DNA of 60,016 nt from an uncultured Flavobacteriales bacterium. Lineage in GTDB: Bacteria > Bacteroidota > Bacteroidia > Flavobacteriales_D > Sanyastnellaceae. The position numbers were made by a program, and so were the translations under genes. This document shows, piece by piece, positions 42,801 through 50,748 of the stretch (positions within the stretch are counted from its first letter, which is position 1; each line of letters begins with the position of its first letter). The stretch is from NCBI GenBank assembly GCA_905479395.1, contig CAJQMI010000025.1, positions 1 through 60,016 on the forward strand. Direction: 5' to 3'. The notes below the pieces were generated by a model that had not been told where the DNA came from, made no database searches, and worked only from the letters and a program-made list of their open reading frames with translations.

Positions 42801-43533
42801 CACGGTTGTATGGCCTGATGGTTCAACTGATATCAACTGGGAAGTGGCAGATGGAAGTTCGTATGACGGCACAGAAATTTGCATGGATTACACGGATCCT
42901 TATGGATGCGAAACCAATACGGTCTGCACTTATTTGTACATCGGTTTGCCGCCTACGATTGACGCAGAGCCAATTCTGGAGGATGGAGACTTTTTGACCA
43001 TGTGTCCAGAAGTTGAGTACGACTTTGATTTGAGCGCACAAACATGGAATGGAACCGCTTATCAGGATGGTGCAGGAGAGTATGAATGGTGGGTCGAGTG
43101 TCAAGACACAACGATTTATTTCGGAGATCCACAAGATGCAATGACGGTAGTGAGCTCGATGTTGAACCAACAATGCTGGGAGTACGGAATTACACTGGTC
43201 GGTTCAGCCATCAACCCTTGCGCAGTTGGAGGCATTCGCCAAGAATGGGAGGTGCTCGTAGACTATTGCGAACTCACCATTCCAAACGTGTTTACGCCTG
43301 ATTACGGTGACGACATGAACGAGAGCTTTTACATCACGGGATTGGAGGTATATGAAGACGTTTACATGCGTATCTACGACCGTTGGGGAAAGCTTGTTTA
43401 CACGAGCAATGCCTATGATAACGAAGACGCATGGAGGCCGAACAACGATGAGACCGGTACGTTCTGGTACACGATGTTGTTGCCAGAAAATGGACGTGAG
43501 TACAAAGGTGCGGTGACCATTCTTCGCGACTGA
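39898..43533 (+). CDS. Large surface protein with NIDO-like domain and type-B T9SS sorting domain
   Basis: A 1211-residue secreted protein. Signal peptide MKQFCFVLSSLLVSVLSFG. Residues about 130-300 (QIAGFWADSDYTTSGEIYYKV, VYINFVDVGYY, YQIVITSDDSG, then MCYLDMNWAHGDVGGS and ATVGMDA) resemble a nidogen-type (NIDO) extracellular domain. The middle is a chain of Ig/PKD-like beta modules with many paired Cys and acidic residues (LCNGETTTVFADV, GTYLFTV-like repeats). The last 85 residues (IPNVFTPDYGDDMNESF, YDRWGKLVYTSN, GTFWYTMLLPENGREYKGAVTILRD) are a type-B, gliding-associated CTD. This predicts a large surface adhesin or structural protein. No enzymatic motif is seen. Confidence 0.9.
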   Translation: MKQFCFVLSSLLVSVLSFGQNLTNDGLDFSMNSEAYEQPSMTTVEDILDRYGSFKGAVLNMNRDEHIILRAWDGFDKTEARKILKERKDQWKLDHADEIEARKQARMQQTGGCDCWIEPDASYNQITVDDMYYTAGAGEFVDFSTPPIQIDFDFELYGIVYNSFYLNSKGSVSFDNYTIDWTPEEFPVTTDEVAQIAGFWADSDYTTSGEIYYKVTQEEVYINFVDVGYYNDNTELLNSYQIVITSDDSGALPDGANTQMCYLDMNWAHGDVGGSAGCCGDSPATVGMDAAPDFGPYLQFGRFNTLDDTYNGPQGTGPGNDDGVNWLDYRIFNMDASEDSENINPFPTGSLGCDTLFMCLGNTYDINMSFLGPEPNQMITVETNDLVGWDYELTDGETANITGLFTALPENVGLNEINITATDDGAPTGITELTVVIEVLNIELPDLVLEGNTAICAGGEVEITAAGAFDEIIWSNGAEGNTNTYTFGGTFFVTGYLDQCTVVEEFYVDQSPYFLPDVEVDPPSVCPGQTTVAIVDSLEQEGYNIYEWEGDWNGLGGEVVGTIGEAGAELTAGVFRLLVTDEDGCQGQRVFIIETVGSYIPEATVEPFCDGIPNEVSFDGGFSSPEEGTFYVYMSSNEDSGWGGSYMELIINGTDSYILTSSAGFTQFDFDIAAGDEMELIFYEDANIDSDVLSVTVYNCGYENGIELSDLAPGTILLTAADCEASPAVGSWNCLSGPEPWSFSNTNEYDTDFFPTGYGLYEICFTEETCAQDYCYDVEITEEPSVTLSTANDVLCNGETTTVFADVIDIGGTAGLNWSAPGDDDVFQNDFSFSNATTYNASVVITNGCGTATASLPLYSQYTPEPELEDESLCDGGEVYLDPTSPDTPDLEFEWFIDGDLIPGEIAEEYTAVSTGEFCVEVSNQCGQGEACALITIVGEIPSPLESMTVDCIGDGTAAIVPELPDGYTVVWPDGSTDINWEVADGSSYDGTEICMDYTDPYGCETNTVCTYLYIGLPPTIDAEPILEDGDFLTMCPEVEYDFDLSAQTWNGTAYQDGAGEYEWWVECQDTTIYFGDPQDAMTVVSSMLNQQCWEYGITLVGSAINPCAVGGIRQEWEVLVDYCELTIPNVFTPDYGDDMNESFYITGLEVYEDVYMRIYDRWGKLVYTSNAYDNEDAWRPNNDETGTFWYTMLLPENGREYKGAVTILRD

Positions 43534-43557
43534 TTTCGCGGATTTAAACCCTCGAGC

Positions 43558-44940
43558 TTGGCCAAATCAAAGACGCACTACGTCTGTACTTCCTGCGGAC
43601 ATGAATCCCTCCAATGGGTAGGTCAATGTCCGGGGTGTAAAGCTTGGAACACCCTTGAGGCGTTTACGGTGAAAGCTGCGACGCCATCCCAAAGGGCGAT
43701 TCAATCTGTAAGCAAAGGACTTCAACCTGTTCAAGCAAAACCACTTGCTGATGTGAGGGTGATGGAAGTGGACCGCATGTCTACGGGTGATCCAGAACTT
43801 GACCGGGTATTGGGAAAAGGAGTGGTTCCAGGAGCTGTGGTATTGTTGGGAGGAGAGCCGGGAATTGGAAAGTCGACCCTGATGCTCCAATCGGTATTGG
43901 CAATGGCCAAAAAGTCAGAGCGGATTCTTTATGTAGCAGGTGAAGAAAGTCCCGAGCAGGTGCGCATGCGCGCAGAAAGACTAGGTGATGTAGCACCCGC
44001 GCTGTATGTTTTTCCAGAGACTGATGCGCAGGCTGTGCTGCGGGAATTGGAAGCCAATAAGCCAAGCGTAGTTATCGTAGACTCGATCCAAACCATGTTT
44101 CTTCCAGAAGTTGAATCCGCACCGGGATCTGTTTCTCAAATCCGTGAGACTGCAGGGGCTTTTACCCGTTACGCGAAGCAACATCATATCCCTGTTTTCT
44201 TCATTGGACACATCACCAAAGAAGGTTCTTTGGCAGGACCAAAGGTGCTCGAGCACATGGTGGATGTGGTGCTTCAATTTGAAGGAGATCGTCACCATGC
44301 TTATCGCATGTTGCGCGCGTCGAAAAACCGATTTGGAACCACCGCTGAGTTGGGCTTGTATGAAATGCGTGGATCCGGTTTAATTCCAGTGGACCATCCG
44401 TCCAATGCGCTTTTGGGACAGACTTCGGATGAAGATACTTTGAGTGGAACAGCGATTTCTGCGGCGATGGAAGGGGCTCGTCCCATGCTTGTCGAGGTTC
44501 AGTCTCTGGTAAGTTCTGCGGTGTATGGAACACCTCAGCGTTCGGGCACAGGTTTTGATTTGCGGCGCCTCAACATGCTATTGGCAGTGCTGGAAAAGCG
44601 CTGCGGTTTTAAACTTGGTACCCAAGACGTTTTTTTGAACATGGCAGGCGGATTGCGCATCCAAGACCCTGCATTGGACCTTGCTGTGGTGGCGGCAATT
44701 TTGAGCAGTGTATTGGACGTCCCATTGCCATACGGCACCGTATTCGCTGGCGAAGTCGGACTGACTGGTGAAATACGCCCCGTTCCCCGCATGAATCAGC
44801 GCATGGCGGAAGCATCACGTTTGGGCATGAAGCGAATGTTTTACAGCGGCCATGCGCGGAATTTGGACACTCCAAAAACGGGAAACATGGAGTTGATCGG
44901 AATTCGGCAGGTCAGCGACTTGCACGGGAAACTATTCTAA
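43558..44940 (+). CDS. radA: DNA repair protein RadA
   Basis: A 460-residue RecA-like branch-migration ATPase. The N-terminal C4 zinc finger has Cys10, Cys13, Cys24 and Cys27 (YVCTSCGHESLQWVGQCPGC). Walker A is GGEPGIGKSTL. The RadA-specific KNRFG motif is in ASKNRFGTTAELG. The C-terminal Lon-protease-like domain lacks a protease active site (FLNMAGGLRIQDPALDLAVVAAILSS, then GEVGLTGEIRPV). The start is TTG at 43558: the frame opens at the preceding gene's stop and has no ATG before the zinc finger. It follows the large surface protein by 24 bp, which may mean read-through. Confidence 0.96.
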   Translation: MAKSKTHYVCTSCGHESLQWVGQCPGCKAWNTLEAFTVKAATPSQRAIQSVSKGLQPVQAKPLADVRVMEVDRMSTGDPELDRVLGKGVVPGAVVLLGGEPGIGKSTLMLQSVLAMAKKSERILYVAGEESPEQVRMRAERLGDVAPALYVFPETDAQAVLRELEANKPSVVIVDSIQTMFLPEVESAPGSVSQIRETAGAFTRYAKQHHIPVFFIGHITKEGSLAGPKVLEHMVDVVLQFEGDRHHAYRMLRASKNRFGTTAELGLYEMRGSGLIPVDHPSNALLGQTSDEDTLSGTAISAAMEGARPMLVEVQSLVSSAVYGTPQRSGTGFDLRRLNMLLAVLEKRCGFKLGTQDVFLNMAGGLRIQDPALDLAVVAAILSSVLDVPLPYGTVFAGEVGLTGEIRPVPRMNQRMAEASRLGMKRMFYSGHARNLDTPKTGNMELIGIRQVSDLHGKLF

Positions 44941-44955
44941 GAAGCTCGTCCCTCG

Positions 44956-45648
44956 TTATTTCTTGCCTGAAACAATGACCACAAACTCTCCCCGAGGTTC
45001 GTGGGCAGTGAAGTGTTCGATGAGCGCATGAGAGGTGCCGCGCAGCGTTTGCTCGTGCAGTTTGCTGATTTCTCGGGAGCACGAAATGGCTCGGTCGGGT
45101 CCGCAATGCGTGCCGATTTCTTCCAACAGCTTAATGATGCGATGAGGAGATTCATAGAGCACCACGGTTCGTTCTTCATCTGCCAGAGCAGTTAGGCGCT
45201 TTTGTCGGCCTTTTTTGTGAGGAAGGAACCCCTCGAACACAAACCGATCGCATGGAATTCCAGACACGACCAAGGCAGGGACAAATGCTGTGGGCCCCGG
45301 CAAGCAAATGACAGGAACACCATTCTCGACGCATGCGCGCACCAATAAAAAAGCAGGATCCGATATGCCAGGAGTGCCTGCATCAGAGCATACACCTAAA
45401 GTTTGACCGGTTTTTAAAGCGCTGATCCAACCTGGTATGCCACGATGCTCATTGTGCTGATGATGCGCTTTCAAAGTCGTCTCAATTCCAAAGTGCTTCA
45501 TCAACTTGCCGGTGGTGCGCGTATCCTCTGCGAGGATGTAGTCCACACGTTTCAGTGTTTCAACGGATCGGGGTGCAAAGTCCAATAGGTTGCCGATGGG
45601 GGTAGGAACGAGATAAACGGCTCCCTGTTGCATTTCAAAGTCTGACAT
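44956..45648 (-). CDS. rsmI: 16S rRNA (cytidine1402-2'-O)-methyltransferase
   Basis: A 230-residue SAM-dependent enzyme methylating the ribose of C1402 in the decoding centre. VYLVPTPIGNLLDFAPRSVETL and YILAEDTRTTGKLMKHFGI are the N-terminal signatures. LGVCSDAGTPGISDPA holds the SAM loop. CLPGPTAFVPALVVSGIPCDRFVFEGFLP, in parts, and TVVLYESPHRIIKLLEEI finish the TP-methylase fold. GTG at 45654 (overlapping the upstream stop as GTGA) is an equally reasonable start two codons earlier. Last gene of an asmA-unknown-rsmI operon; convergent with radA, with 15 bp between stops. Confidence 0.95.
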   Translation of the reverse strand: MSDFEMQQGAVYLVPTPIGNLLDFAPRSVETLKRVDYILAEDTRTTGKLMKHFGIETTLKAHHQHNEHRGIPGWISALKTGQTLGVCSDAGTPGISDPAFLLVRACVENGVPVICLPGPTAFVPALVVSGIPCDRFVFEGFLPHKKGRQKRLTALADEERTVVLYESPHRIIKLLEEIGTHCGPDRAISCSREISKLHEQTLRGTSHALIEHFTAHEPRGEFVVIVSGKK

Positions 45649-45650
45649 GG

Positions 45651-46196
45651 TCACGCAAATAAACGGCGCAGACGTTGTAAAAACTCGTAAGGCGCCCCTT
45701 CTTCATCTCCCCAGTCAACATCGTGCAGGACTTGCTTTTCCAATTGTTCAACCGCAATCTCATAGGACTCTGCTTGTTCCAACTTGCTGCAGGCACTGAG
45801 GAGTTTTTCGACATCTCCGCCAAAGAGATCGCCTGCAAACCGCACCCGATCATTGATGCTCAGTGTGCTTTGGATGGAAGCAATGCGCTGCACGCTCAAG
45901 GCCTCTGCAATGCTCGGCCCGGCAGCTGCTTCAGGTGCAACTACAGCTTCAGGCTCCGGCTCAAAATGTTGTTCGACCGCCTCATGAATGAGGGGTTTTG
46001 GAAACGGTTCAGACATGGTTTCCGGTTGCTCTTGCTCTTCGTCCACGGGCATCATGTGCTCCGCCAAGGTTGCGGCCACCAATGCCTGGTGCAGTTCATT
46101 GCGCAGTTGGTTCCACACAGCCGGATTGGCCGGCTCCTGCATCAAAGCTTCCTTCGCAGATTCGATGTGATCAAGCGCTTTTTTACGAAAATTCAT
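45651..46196 (-). CDS. Conserved Bacteroidota protein of unknown function
   Basis: A 181-residue cytoplasmic protein without signal or membrane segments. The first 60 residues look helical (KKALDHIESAKEALMQ, LHQALVAATLAEHMM). An acidic, Pro-rich linker (EEQEQPETMSEPFPKP, EPEPEAVVAPEAAA) follows. The C-terminal 75 residues, ALSVQRIASIQSTLSINDRVRF, then AGDLFGGDVEKLLSACSKL and YEFLQRLRRLF, are a motif I recognise as recurrent in Bacteroidota hypothetical proteins (SINDkf...LFxGd). Function unknown; adapter or scaffold is a guess from the layout. It sits between an AsmA-like gene (16 bp) and rsmI. Confidence 0.7.
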   Translation of the reverse strand: MNFRKKALDHIESAKEALMQEPANPAVWNQLRNELHQALVAATLAEHMMPVDEEQEQPETMSEPFPKPLIHEAVEQHFEPEPEAVVAPEAAAGPSIAEALSVQRIASIQSTLSINDRVRFAGDLFGGDVEKLLSACSKLEQAESYEIAVEQLEKQVLHDVDWGDEEGAPYEFLQRLRRLFA

Positions 46197-46212
46197 AGGG
46201 ACAAAATTAGGG

Positions 46213-48564
46213 TCAGTTGGAAGATCTTCGGAACAAGGTTTTGAGAAGCTCCTTTTCGCGCTGCAGATTTTCACGTCGGTGGCTTTTTTGCGCAACGCGG
46301 TCCCAGCTGTATTTCGGTTCGTCCAGCGTTCCTTCCATTGCGATGAAAAACTGTTGTCCAAGACCATCATCTTCGATGCGACCGAATTCATCGTTGCGGG
46401 AGTTTCGTAGATCACGCATGGCAAATCCCATGGTATAGTCCAGGGATTCATCCAATCCGTATGCACCCTCCAATGAAATGTTCATTGCGGATGAGCGAAT
46501 GTCAACCTGAGGAAGCTGCACAGATTCTTTGGATATGTAAACCGCAGATTCAAGATCTTCGATTTCCACGTACCGGAGCCTATTTCGAAGGTCTTCAGGA
46601 TCGACAAGTGGCGCCATCATTCGATTTTCCTTCAAATAATCTGCAATGTCGCCAAAGGCTTCAAGGTTCTTCAAAGTGCCCCTTTCCAATGAAACCGTCC
46701 CAAGTACATCCAGTGTTTGAGGCTGCCAACGCACGTCTTCAATCCATTCGAATTGCACGGACCCCGATGCTCCAAACGTGCCGGTGAGATGTTCAGCACG
46801 GAGGGTTTTTTGATGGAAATCTTCGAAAGCAAAAAACAATTCATGCAAATCACACCCTGAAAGATTGGGGTGAGCGATTATGACGGCGTTTTCAGCAGAT
46901 GGAAACTCAATGATTGCATCTCCCCGCAATTCGCCACTCAAGGTGGCCGCGGAGAATCGTTTCACGGTCCAAACATCCCGAGTGAGTCGGGCAATCGCTT
47001 CAACATTTTCCATCGCCCAGAGTCCATACTGAAGATGACTCACAGATGCTTGAATGGTCCAATCTGCTCCCGCAGGAAGCTGCAAATCTGCCAATCTGAT
47101 TGGGTTCTCAGAGTCATTTTCATCTGAAGTAAATGCCCAATGGTCCACTTGAACAGTGGCTTCGAGTTGCGATGTTTTCTGGCGCCATTGTTCCAAAGGA
47201 GATGGCATGGAGAGGTTGCCAGAAATGTGGGACGCATCCCATTCAGCGGCAAAATCCGTGGCAACCAAGGCTGCGTCGGTGATTTTGCCAGAGCCATTGA
47301 ACGCCCAAGAAGTTTCGTTTGAGGTACCGCGCCAATCGAGCGCACTCCAGTCGGCTTCGGCGCTCCACAGGCCATTTCCTGTGGCAGCAATTGTGCCCGT
47401 CCAAGAAGCTGTTCCTGTTTGTGGTCTGCTGCCGGTCCATTGAAGGGCCAGTGGCATTGCGTCCCACTCGACCCAATTTATTTCTCCAGTTCCGTTGGCT
47501 TTGAATGTTCCTCGGTCCAAGAGGAAATCGTTGATTGTCCCTTGCCACTGCAATCCGCCTGTTTTGATTTTGAGTGCAGGGAGGTCTGCGCGCCATCTGC
47601 TGTTTTCGTACTTCAGCCACAATTTCCCGCTTGCGTCCACATCTAGGTTTTGGTCCGGTTCCCCTGGCAATGGCACACGCCAATGGCTCGGATTGATTTG
47701 CCAATTGGATTTGAACACATCATTTTCCCAGGACCATTTTCCGTTGGCTTTTGCATCTGATTTTAAAGTGATCCATGGATCCGGAAGCGGCACGAGTTCG
47801 AGGACGGAATTCACTGAGAGGCCTTGTGTTTCACCTGTGATTGTCCACCCTGCTTCGCCATAAGTCAGTTGCGACTCCCAAGTGGCTTGCATCCAATCAG
47901 CTTTTTCCATAGAGAGCTTCAACTCATTGGCTGAAGCATCGTAGGTGCAAGAGGCGTCCCAAGTAAGGGGAACGGACGTGTTCCAATCAGGGGAAACGAT
48001 TTGTCCGATTCTGCCAGAACCAGTTGCGGTCAAAACACCCTCGAACCAGGCGAGTGAAGCCGAAGCGTAGTCCACAGCGATTCGACGGTCTTTCACGGTG
48101 ACATTCGACGCGTCAATTGAGAGCTCATCGATGGCGAAAAGTGAAGTGGAAGAGGAATCTTCAGAGGATTTCCATACGTCGGTATTCCAAACCCCCTGTG
48201 CATCCTGTGTGAGTTGAATTTCAGCGTTCTCAATCCGCAGGGCTCGAAGTTCGTATTGGCCTTGAACCAATTTCCAAGCGTTGCATTCGAGGGATAAGCT
48301 CGGTGATTGGAGCAGGGTGTCTGGGGAGTCACCTGACCCCAGAATGTGCACATTGTTCAGGACCAATGAAATATGCGGAAAAGAAGACCATGCATCGAGG
48401 TGAATGGATTCGATGTGTCCATCTGTTTTCAATCGTTCCGACAATGCCTCAAGAATTGCAGCTTCCGCTTTTCCTTCATTTTGGGAAAGCCAATAGACGC
48501 CGACGCCTGCCGCTATTGCGCAGGCAGCAAAAAAAATGAGGAAAATGATTTTAAAGTTGCGCAT
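46213..48564 (-). CDS. AsmA-like inner-membrane-anchored envelope protein
   Basis: A 783-residue protein with one N-terminal membrane helix (IIFLIFFAACAIAAGVGVYWL) and a long periplasmic beta-rich part. LDAWSSFPHISLVLNNVHI near residue 55 is the AsmA/DUF748 N-terminal pattern. ALRIENAEIQL and later GTFGASGSVQFEW, VEIEDLESAVYISKESVQLPQVDIRSSAMNISLEGAYGLDESLDYTMGFAM, read in short pieces, are the AsmA C-terminal region. Such proteins belong to the repeating beta-groove superfamily implicated in phospholipid transport between membranes. The start is chosen to include the membrane helix at MRNFK. First of three minus-strand genes; divergent from the superoxide dismutase gene. Confidence 0.85.
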   Translation of the reverse strand: MRNFKIIFLIFFAACAIAAGVGVYWLSQNEGKAEAAILEALSERLKTDGHIESIHLDAWSSFPHISLVLNNVHILGSGDSPDTLLQSPSLSLECNAWKLVQGQYELRALRIENAEIQLTQDAQGVWNTDVWKSSEDSSSTSLFAIDELSIDASNVTVKDRRIAVDYASASLAWFEGVLTATGSGRIGQIVSPDWNTSVPLTWDASCTYDASANELKLSMEKADWMQATWESQLTYGEAGWTITGETQGLSVNSVLELVPLPDPWITLKSDAKANGKWSWENDVFKSNWQINPSHWRVPLPGEPDQNLDVDASGKLWLKYENSRWRADLPALKIKTGGLQWQGTINDFLLDRGTFKANGTGEINWVEWDAMPLALQWTGSRPQTGTASWTGTIAATGNGLWSAEADWSALDWRGTSNETSWAFNGSGKITDAALVATDFAAEWDASHISGNLSMPSPLEQWRQKTSQLEATVQVDHWAFTSDENDSENPIRLADLQLPAGADWTIQASVSHLQYGLWAMENVEAIARLTRDVWTVKRFSAATLSGELRGDAIIEFPSAENAVIIAHPNLSGCDLHELFFAFEDFHQKTLRAEHLTGTFGASGSVQFEWIEDVRWQPQTLDVLGTVSLERGTLKNLEAFGDIADYLKENRMMAPLVDPEDLRNRLRYVEIEDLESAVYISKESVQLPQVDIRSSAMNISLEGAYGLDESLDYTMGFAMRDLRNSRNDEFGRIEDDGLGQQFFIAMEGTLDEPKYSWDRVAQKSHRRENLQREKELLKTLFRRSSN

Positions 48565-48575
48565 GATCAGCAATT

Positions 48576-48583
48576 CGAAGCTA
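48576..48583 (-). promoter_or_regulatory. Possible -7 box (TAGCTTCG) for the AsmA-like gene
   Basis: Minus-strand TAGCTTCG differs from TAnnTTTG at one base, in the same way as the rplM box. It lies 11 bp before the ATG at 48564. Weak evidence on its own. Confidence 0.35.
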
Positions 48584-48602
48584 CTGACTTGAACGATGCT
48601 AC

Positions 48603-48630
48603 GTGCACAAGCATTGTGTTGGATGTGCAC
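48603..48630. promoter_or_regulatory. Paired GTGCAC palindromes in a divergent promoter region
   Basis: GTGCAC occurs at 48603-48608 and 48625-48630, 22 bp apart or about two helical turns, within the 96-bp region between the divergent AsmA-like and superoxide dismutase genes. The spacing and placement fit a dimer-of-dimers operator. The binding protein is unknown. Confidence 0.35.
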
Positions 48631-48648
48631 ATGTAACCGTGGAAGACG

Positions 48649-48656
48649 CATCTTTG
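48649..48656 (+). promoter_or_regulatory. Possible -7 box (CATCTTTG) for the superoxide dismutase gene
   Basis: CATCTTTG is one base off TAnnTTTG and lies 4 bp before the ATG at 48661, the same geometry as the lysS and DUF5522 boxes. The first-base mismatch lowers confidence. Confidence 0.35.
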
Positions 48657-48660
48657 TGGT

Positions 48661-49401
48661 ATGAAAAAACGCACATTCATCAAATTGGCTAGCACAGCAG
48701 GTGCCGGCATGTTGATTGCACCGTTAGCGAGTTGTGGAGGCTCGAATCCTGCAGATGCTCCAAAAGTGAAAGGCAGCAAGACTCGCCCGTTCTTGTATGA
48801 ACAGGAGCCGTTGGGATATGATTTTTCGGCCTTGTCACCGGCCATAGATCCGATTACCATGGAGGTTCATTATGGCAAGCATCATGCCGGATATGTGGCC
48901 AAGTTGAACCGTGCTTTGCGTTCTGCTGAAGGCGCGCTGGACAATCTCACTCTGATTGAGTTGCTCAAGTCACTAAAACCAGGCGACACCGCTCTGCGCA
49001 ACAATGGCGGCGGACACTACAATCACACGTTGTACTGGCGAACCTTGACCCCGGGTGGCGCCCCAGAACCAGAGGGAAATTTGAAACAGGAACTGGAAGA
49101 TACATTTGGTTCTTTGGACGCATTCCAGACGGAATTTTCGACCGCTGCTGCGACCCGATTTGGTTCGGGTTGGGCCTGGTTGATGCGCGATTCAGATGGC
49201 GCCCTGAAAGTGACGAGCACCCCCAATCAGGACAATCCATTGATGAGCGGAATAGCCGAATCAACAGGAACCCCGTTGCTCGGGATTGATGTCTGGGAAC
49301 ACGCTTATTACCTGAATTATCAAAACAACCGCAAGGCCTACATCACCGCTTTCATGGAGCGCATCAATTGGGATGTGGTGGCGTCGAATGATTTGACCTA
49401 A
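48661..49401 (+). CDS. Exported Fe/Mn-family superoxide dismutase, lipoprotein
   Basis: A 246-residue SOD dismuting superoxide outside the cytoplasm. Residues 1-25 are a lipoprotein signal with lipobox LASC (Cys25), preceded by a KKRTF start that also fits a Tat-like signal. Metal ligands are His70 (MEVHYGKHH), His122 (GGHYNHTLYW), Asp210 and His214 (GIDVWEHAYY). GGH before ligand two and Gln190 in PNQDNPL are the residues typical of manganese-type enzymes, since iron types usually have Gln earlier and Ala-Gly here. Most family members are cytoplasmic, so lipidation is notable. The stop overlaps the convergent lipoprotein gene's stop by 4 bp. Confidence 0.93.
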   Translation: MKKRTFIKLASTAGAGMLIAPLASCGGSNPADAPKVKGSKTRPFLYEQEPLGYDFSALSPAIDPITMEVHYGKHHAGYVAKLNRALRSAEGALDNLTLIELLKSLKPGDTALRNNGGGHYNHTLYWRTLTPGGAPEPEGNLKQELEDTFGSLDAFQTEFSTAAATRFGSGWAWLMRDSDGALKVTSTPNQDNPLMSGIAESTGTPLLGIDVWEHAYYLNYQNNRKAYITAFMERINWDVVASNDLT

Positions 49402-49946
49402 GCGGGTTTCAATCCAGCTCTTTCGTCTTTTCGCACAAGGGTGCTTGACAGTGTGATTCCGCCGTTCATTAGCAGTTGGCGGAAGGCCAAGTTGTTCTCA
49501 GGCTTTAGTATGTAGGTCTCTTTTTCCAAGGGGTTCTCTGAACGTGCCTCGAAAGAACCATGGAGGACCTGTTGCCACACAGCCATCGCGGCTTCATTGG
49601 AGTCAAAGGCATATACCTTGATTTCATCTTTCCATCGCCGTGCAAGCACGACTTGGTATTGGCCATTGTCGCCAATTTGATTCAACACCAGATAACCATG
49701 GAAACGTCTGATCAATACATCGGTGCCTATCACCATTGAGTCTGCAGGCGAATTTTCATCGTAGAACGAAGTTGGATGAATGACCAACGTCAGGTGTTCA
49801 TTGTCTGACCATGTTCCTTGCCATTTGTCAGGAAAGTCTTTCAAATTTCTTCGTTGCTGAGGCATGGGTTCCTCGAAAGTCACGTTTGAACATCCCGCCA
49901 AAAGGATGGCCCCGAAGAAGAGGGTGATTGAAATTCTAAAGTTCAT
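49398..49946 (-). CDS. Lipoprotein of unknown function
   Basis: A 182-residue protein with a clear lipoprotein signal (ISITLFFGAILLAGC, lipidated Cys19). The mature part has a DKWQGTWSDNEHLTLVIHPTSFYD segment, then VLNQIGDNGQYQVVLARRW, suggesting a small beta-barrel or lipocalin-like fold (GTW is common near such N-termini), but I cannot name a family. It begins 1 bp after the uppP stop, so it is the last gene of the ftsX-DUF3098-uppP operon, a slot often held by truB in relatives. Possibly an envelope accessory protein. Confidence 0.7.
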   Translation of the reverse strand: MNFRISITLFFGAILLAGCSNVTFEEPMPQQRRNLKDFPDKWQGTWSDNEHLTLVIHPTSFYDENSPADSMVIGTDVLIRRFHGYLVLNQIGDNGQYQVVLARRWKDEIKVYAFDSNEAAMAVWQQVLHGSFEARSENPLEKETYILKPENNLAFRQLLMNGGITLSSTLVRKDERAGLKPA

Positions 49947-49947
49947 A

Positions 49948-50748
49948 TCAAGCAAGTAAAATCGAGGCCAAGACCCCAACAATTAAGCAGTAAACCGCAA
50001 ACGTATGCATCTTGGTGCGCTTGACAAATCGAATCTTCCACTGACACGCAACCCATCCGCTTGTGAATGCAGCAGCAGCTCCGAGGGCATAAGACTGCCA
50101 GCTTACGGAGGCGCCCTGTCCGATTCCATCTTTGTAGAGGTCGAGCAACTCAAGTGCGGTGGCTCCGAAAATGACGGGAAGGGCCATGAGAAAACTGAAC
50201 CTCGCTGCTTCTTCTCTGGATATGCCGAGCGCAATCGCTGCTCCAATTGTAGAGCCCGATCGGCTGATTCCAGGCACAATTGCAAACGCTTGCGCGCAAC
50301 CAATGAGCAGCCCTGTCTTCAGTGAAATATTCTGTTTTTTTGGTTTCAACCGTTCTGAAGCAAACAAGATCACCGCTGTTGCGCACAATGACCATCCCAC
50401 TCGATTTGGATGGTTGATGAAGAAATCTTCCAACGCATGCCGCATGGTGAAAGCGACAAGAACAGCTGGAATCACGGAGACGGCAATCCAAAAAATGTAA
50501 TTCCGAGAAGTTGTTCTGCGGTCCAAATCTGAGGTGAGTGTACCCGTGATGAGTTGAGCAATATCGTTGCGGAACACCACCAAGGTGCTGCACGCTGTAG
50601 CTCCATGTACCAAAATACTAAACGTCAAGTCAACCTCTGCCAGGCCAAACAGCGACTTGCCCAACTCGAGGTGTCCCGAACTGCTCACAGGCAAAAATTC
50701 GGTCAATCCTTGGATCAGTCCAAGGACGATGGCTTCCCAATGGGACAT
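49948..50748 (-). CDS. uppP: Undecaprenyl-diphosphatase
   Basis: A 266-residue multispanning membrane enzyme (BacA/UppP) that recycles undecaprenyl pyrophosphate to the monophosphate carrier for peptidoglycan and surface glycans, and underlies bacitracin tolerance. GLIQGLTEFLPVSSSGHLEL is the first catalytic motif (Glu and Ser-Ser-Ser-Gly-His). IVPGISRSGSTIGAAIALG is the second (Arg, Ser). About seven or eight hydrophobic helices follow the family pattern. Start overlaps the DUF3098 stop as TGATG, showing coupling. Confidence 0.96.
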   Translation of the reverse strand: MSHWEAIVLGLIQGLTEFLPVSSSGHLELGKSLFGLAEVDLTFSILVHGATACSTLVVFRNDIAQLITGTLTSDLDRRTTSRNYIFWIAVSVIPAVLVAFTMRHALEDFFINHPNRVGWSLCATAVILFASERLKPKKQNISLKTGLLIGCAQAFAIVPGISRSGSTIGAAIALGISREEAARFSFLMALPVIFGATALELLDLYKDGIGQGASVSWQSYALGAAAAFTSGWVACQWKIRFVKRTKMHTFAVYCLIVGVLASILLA

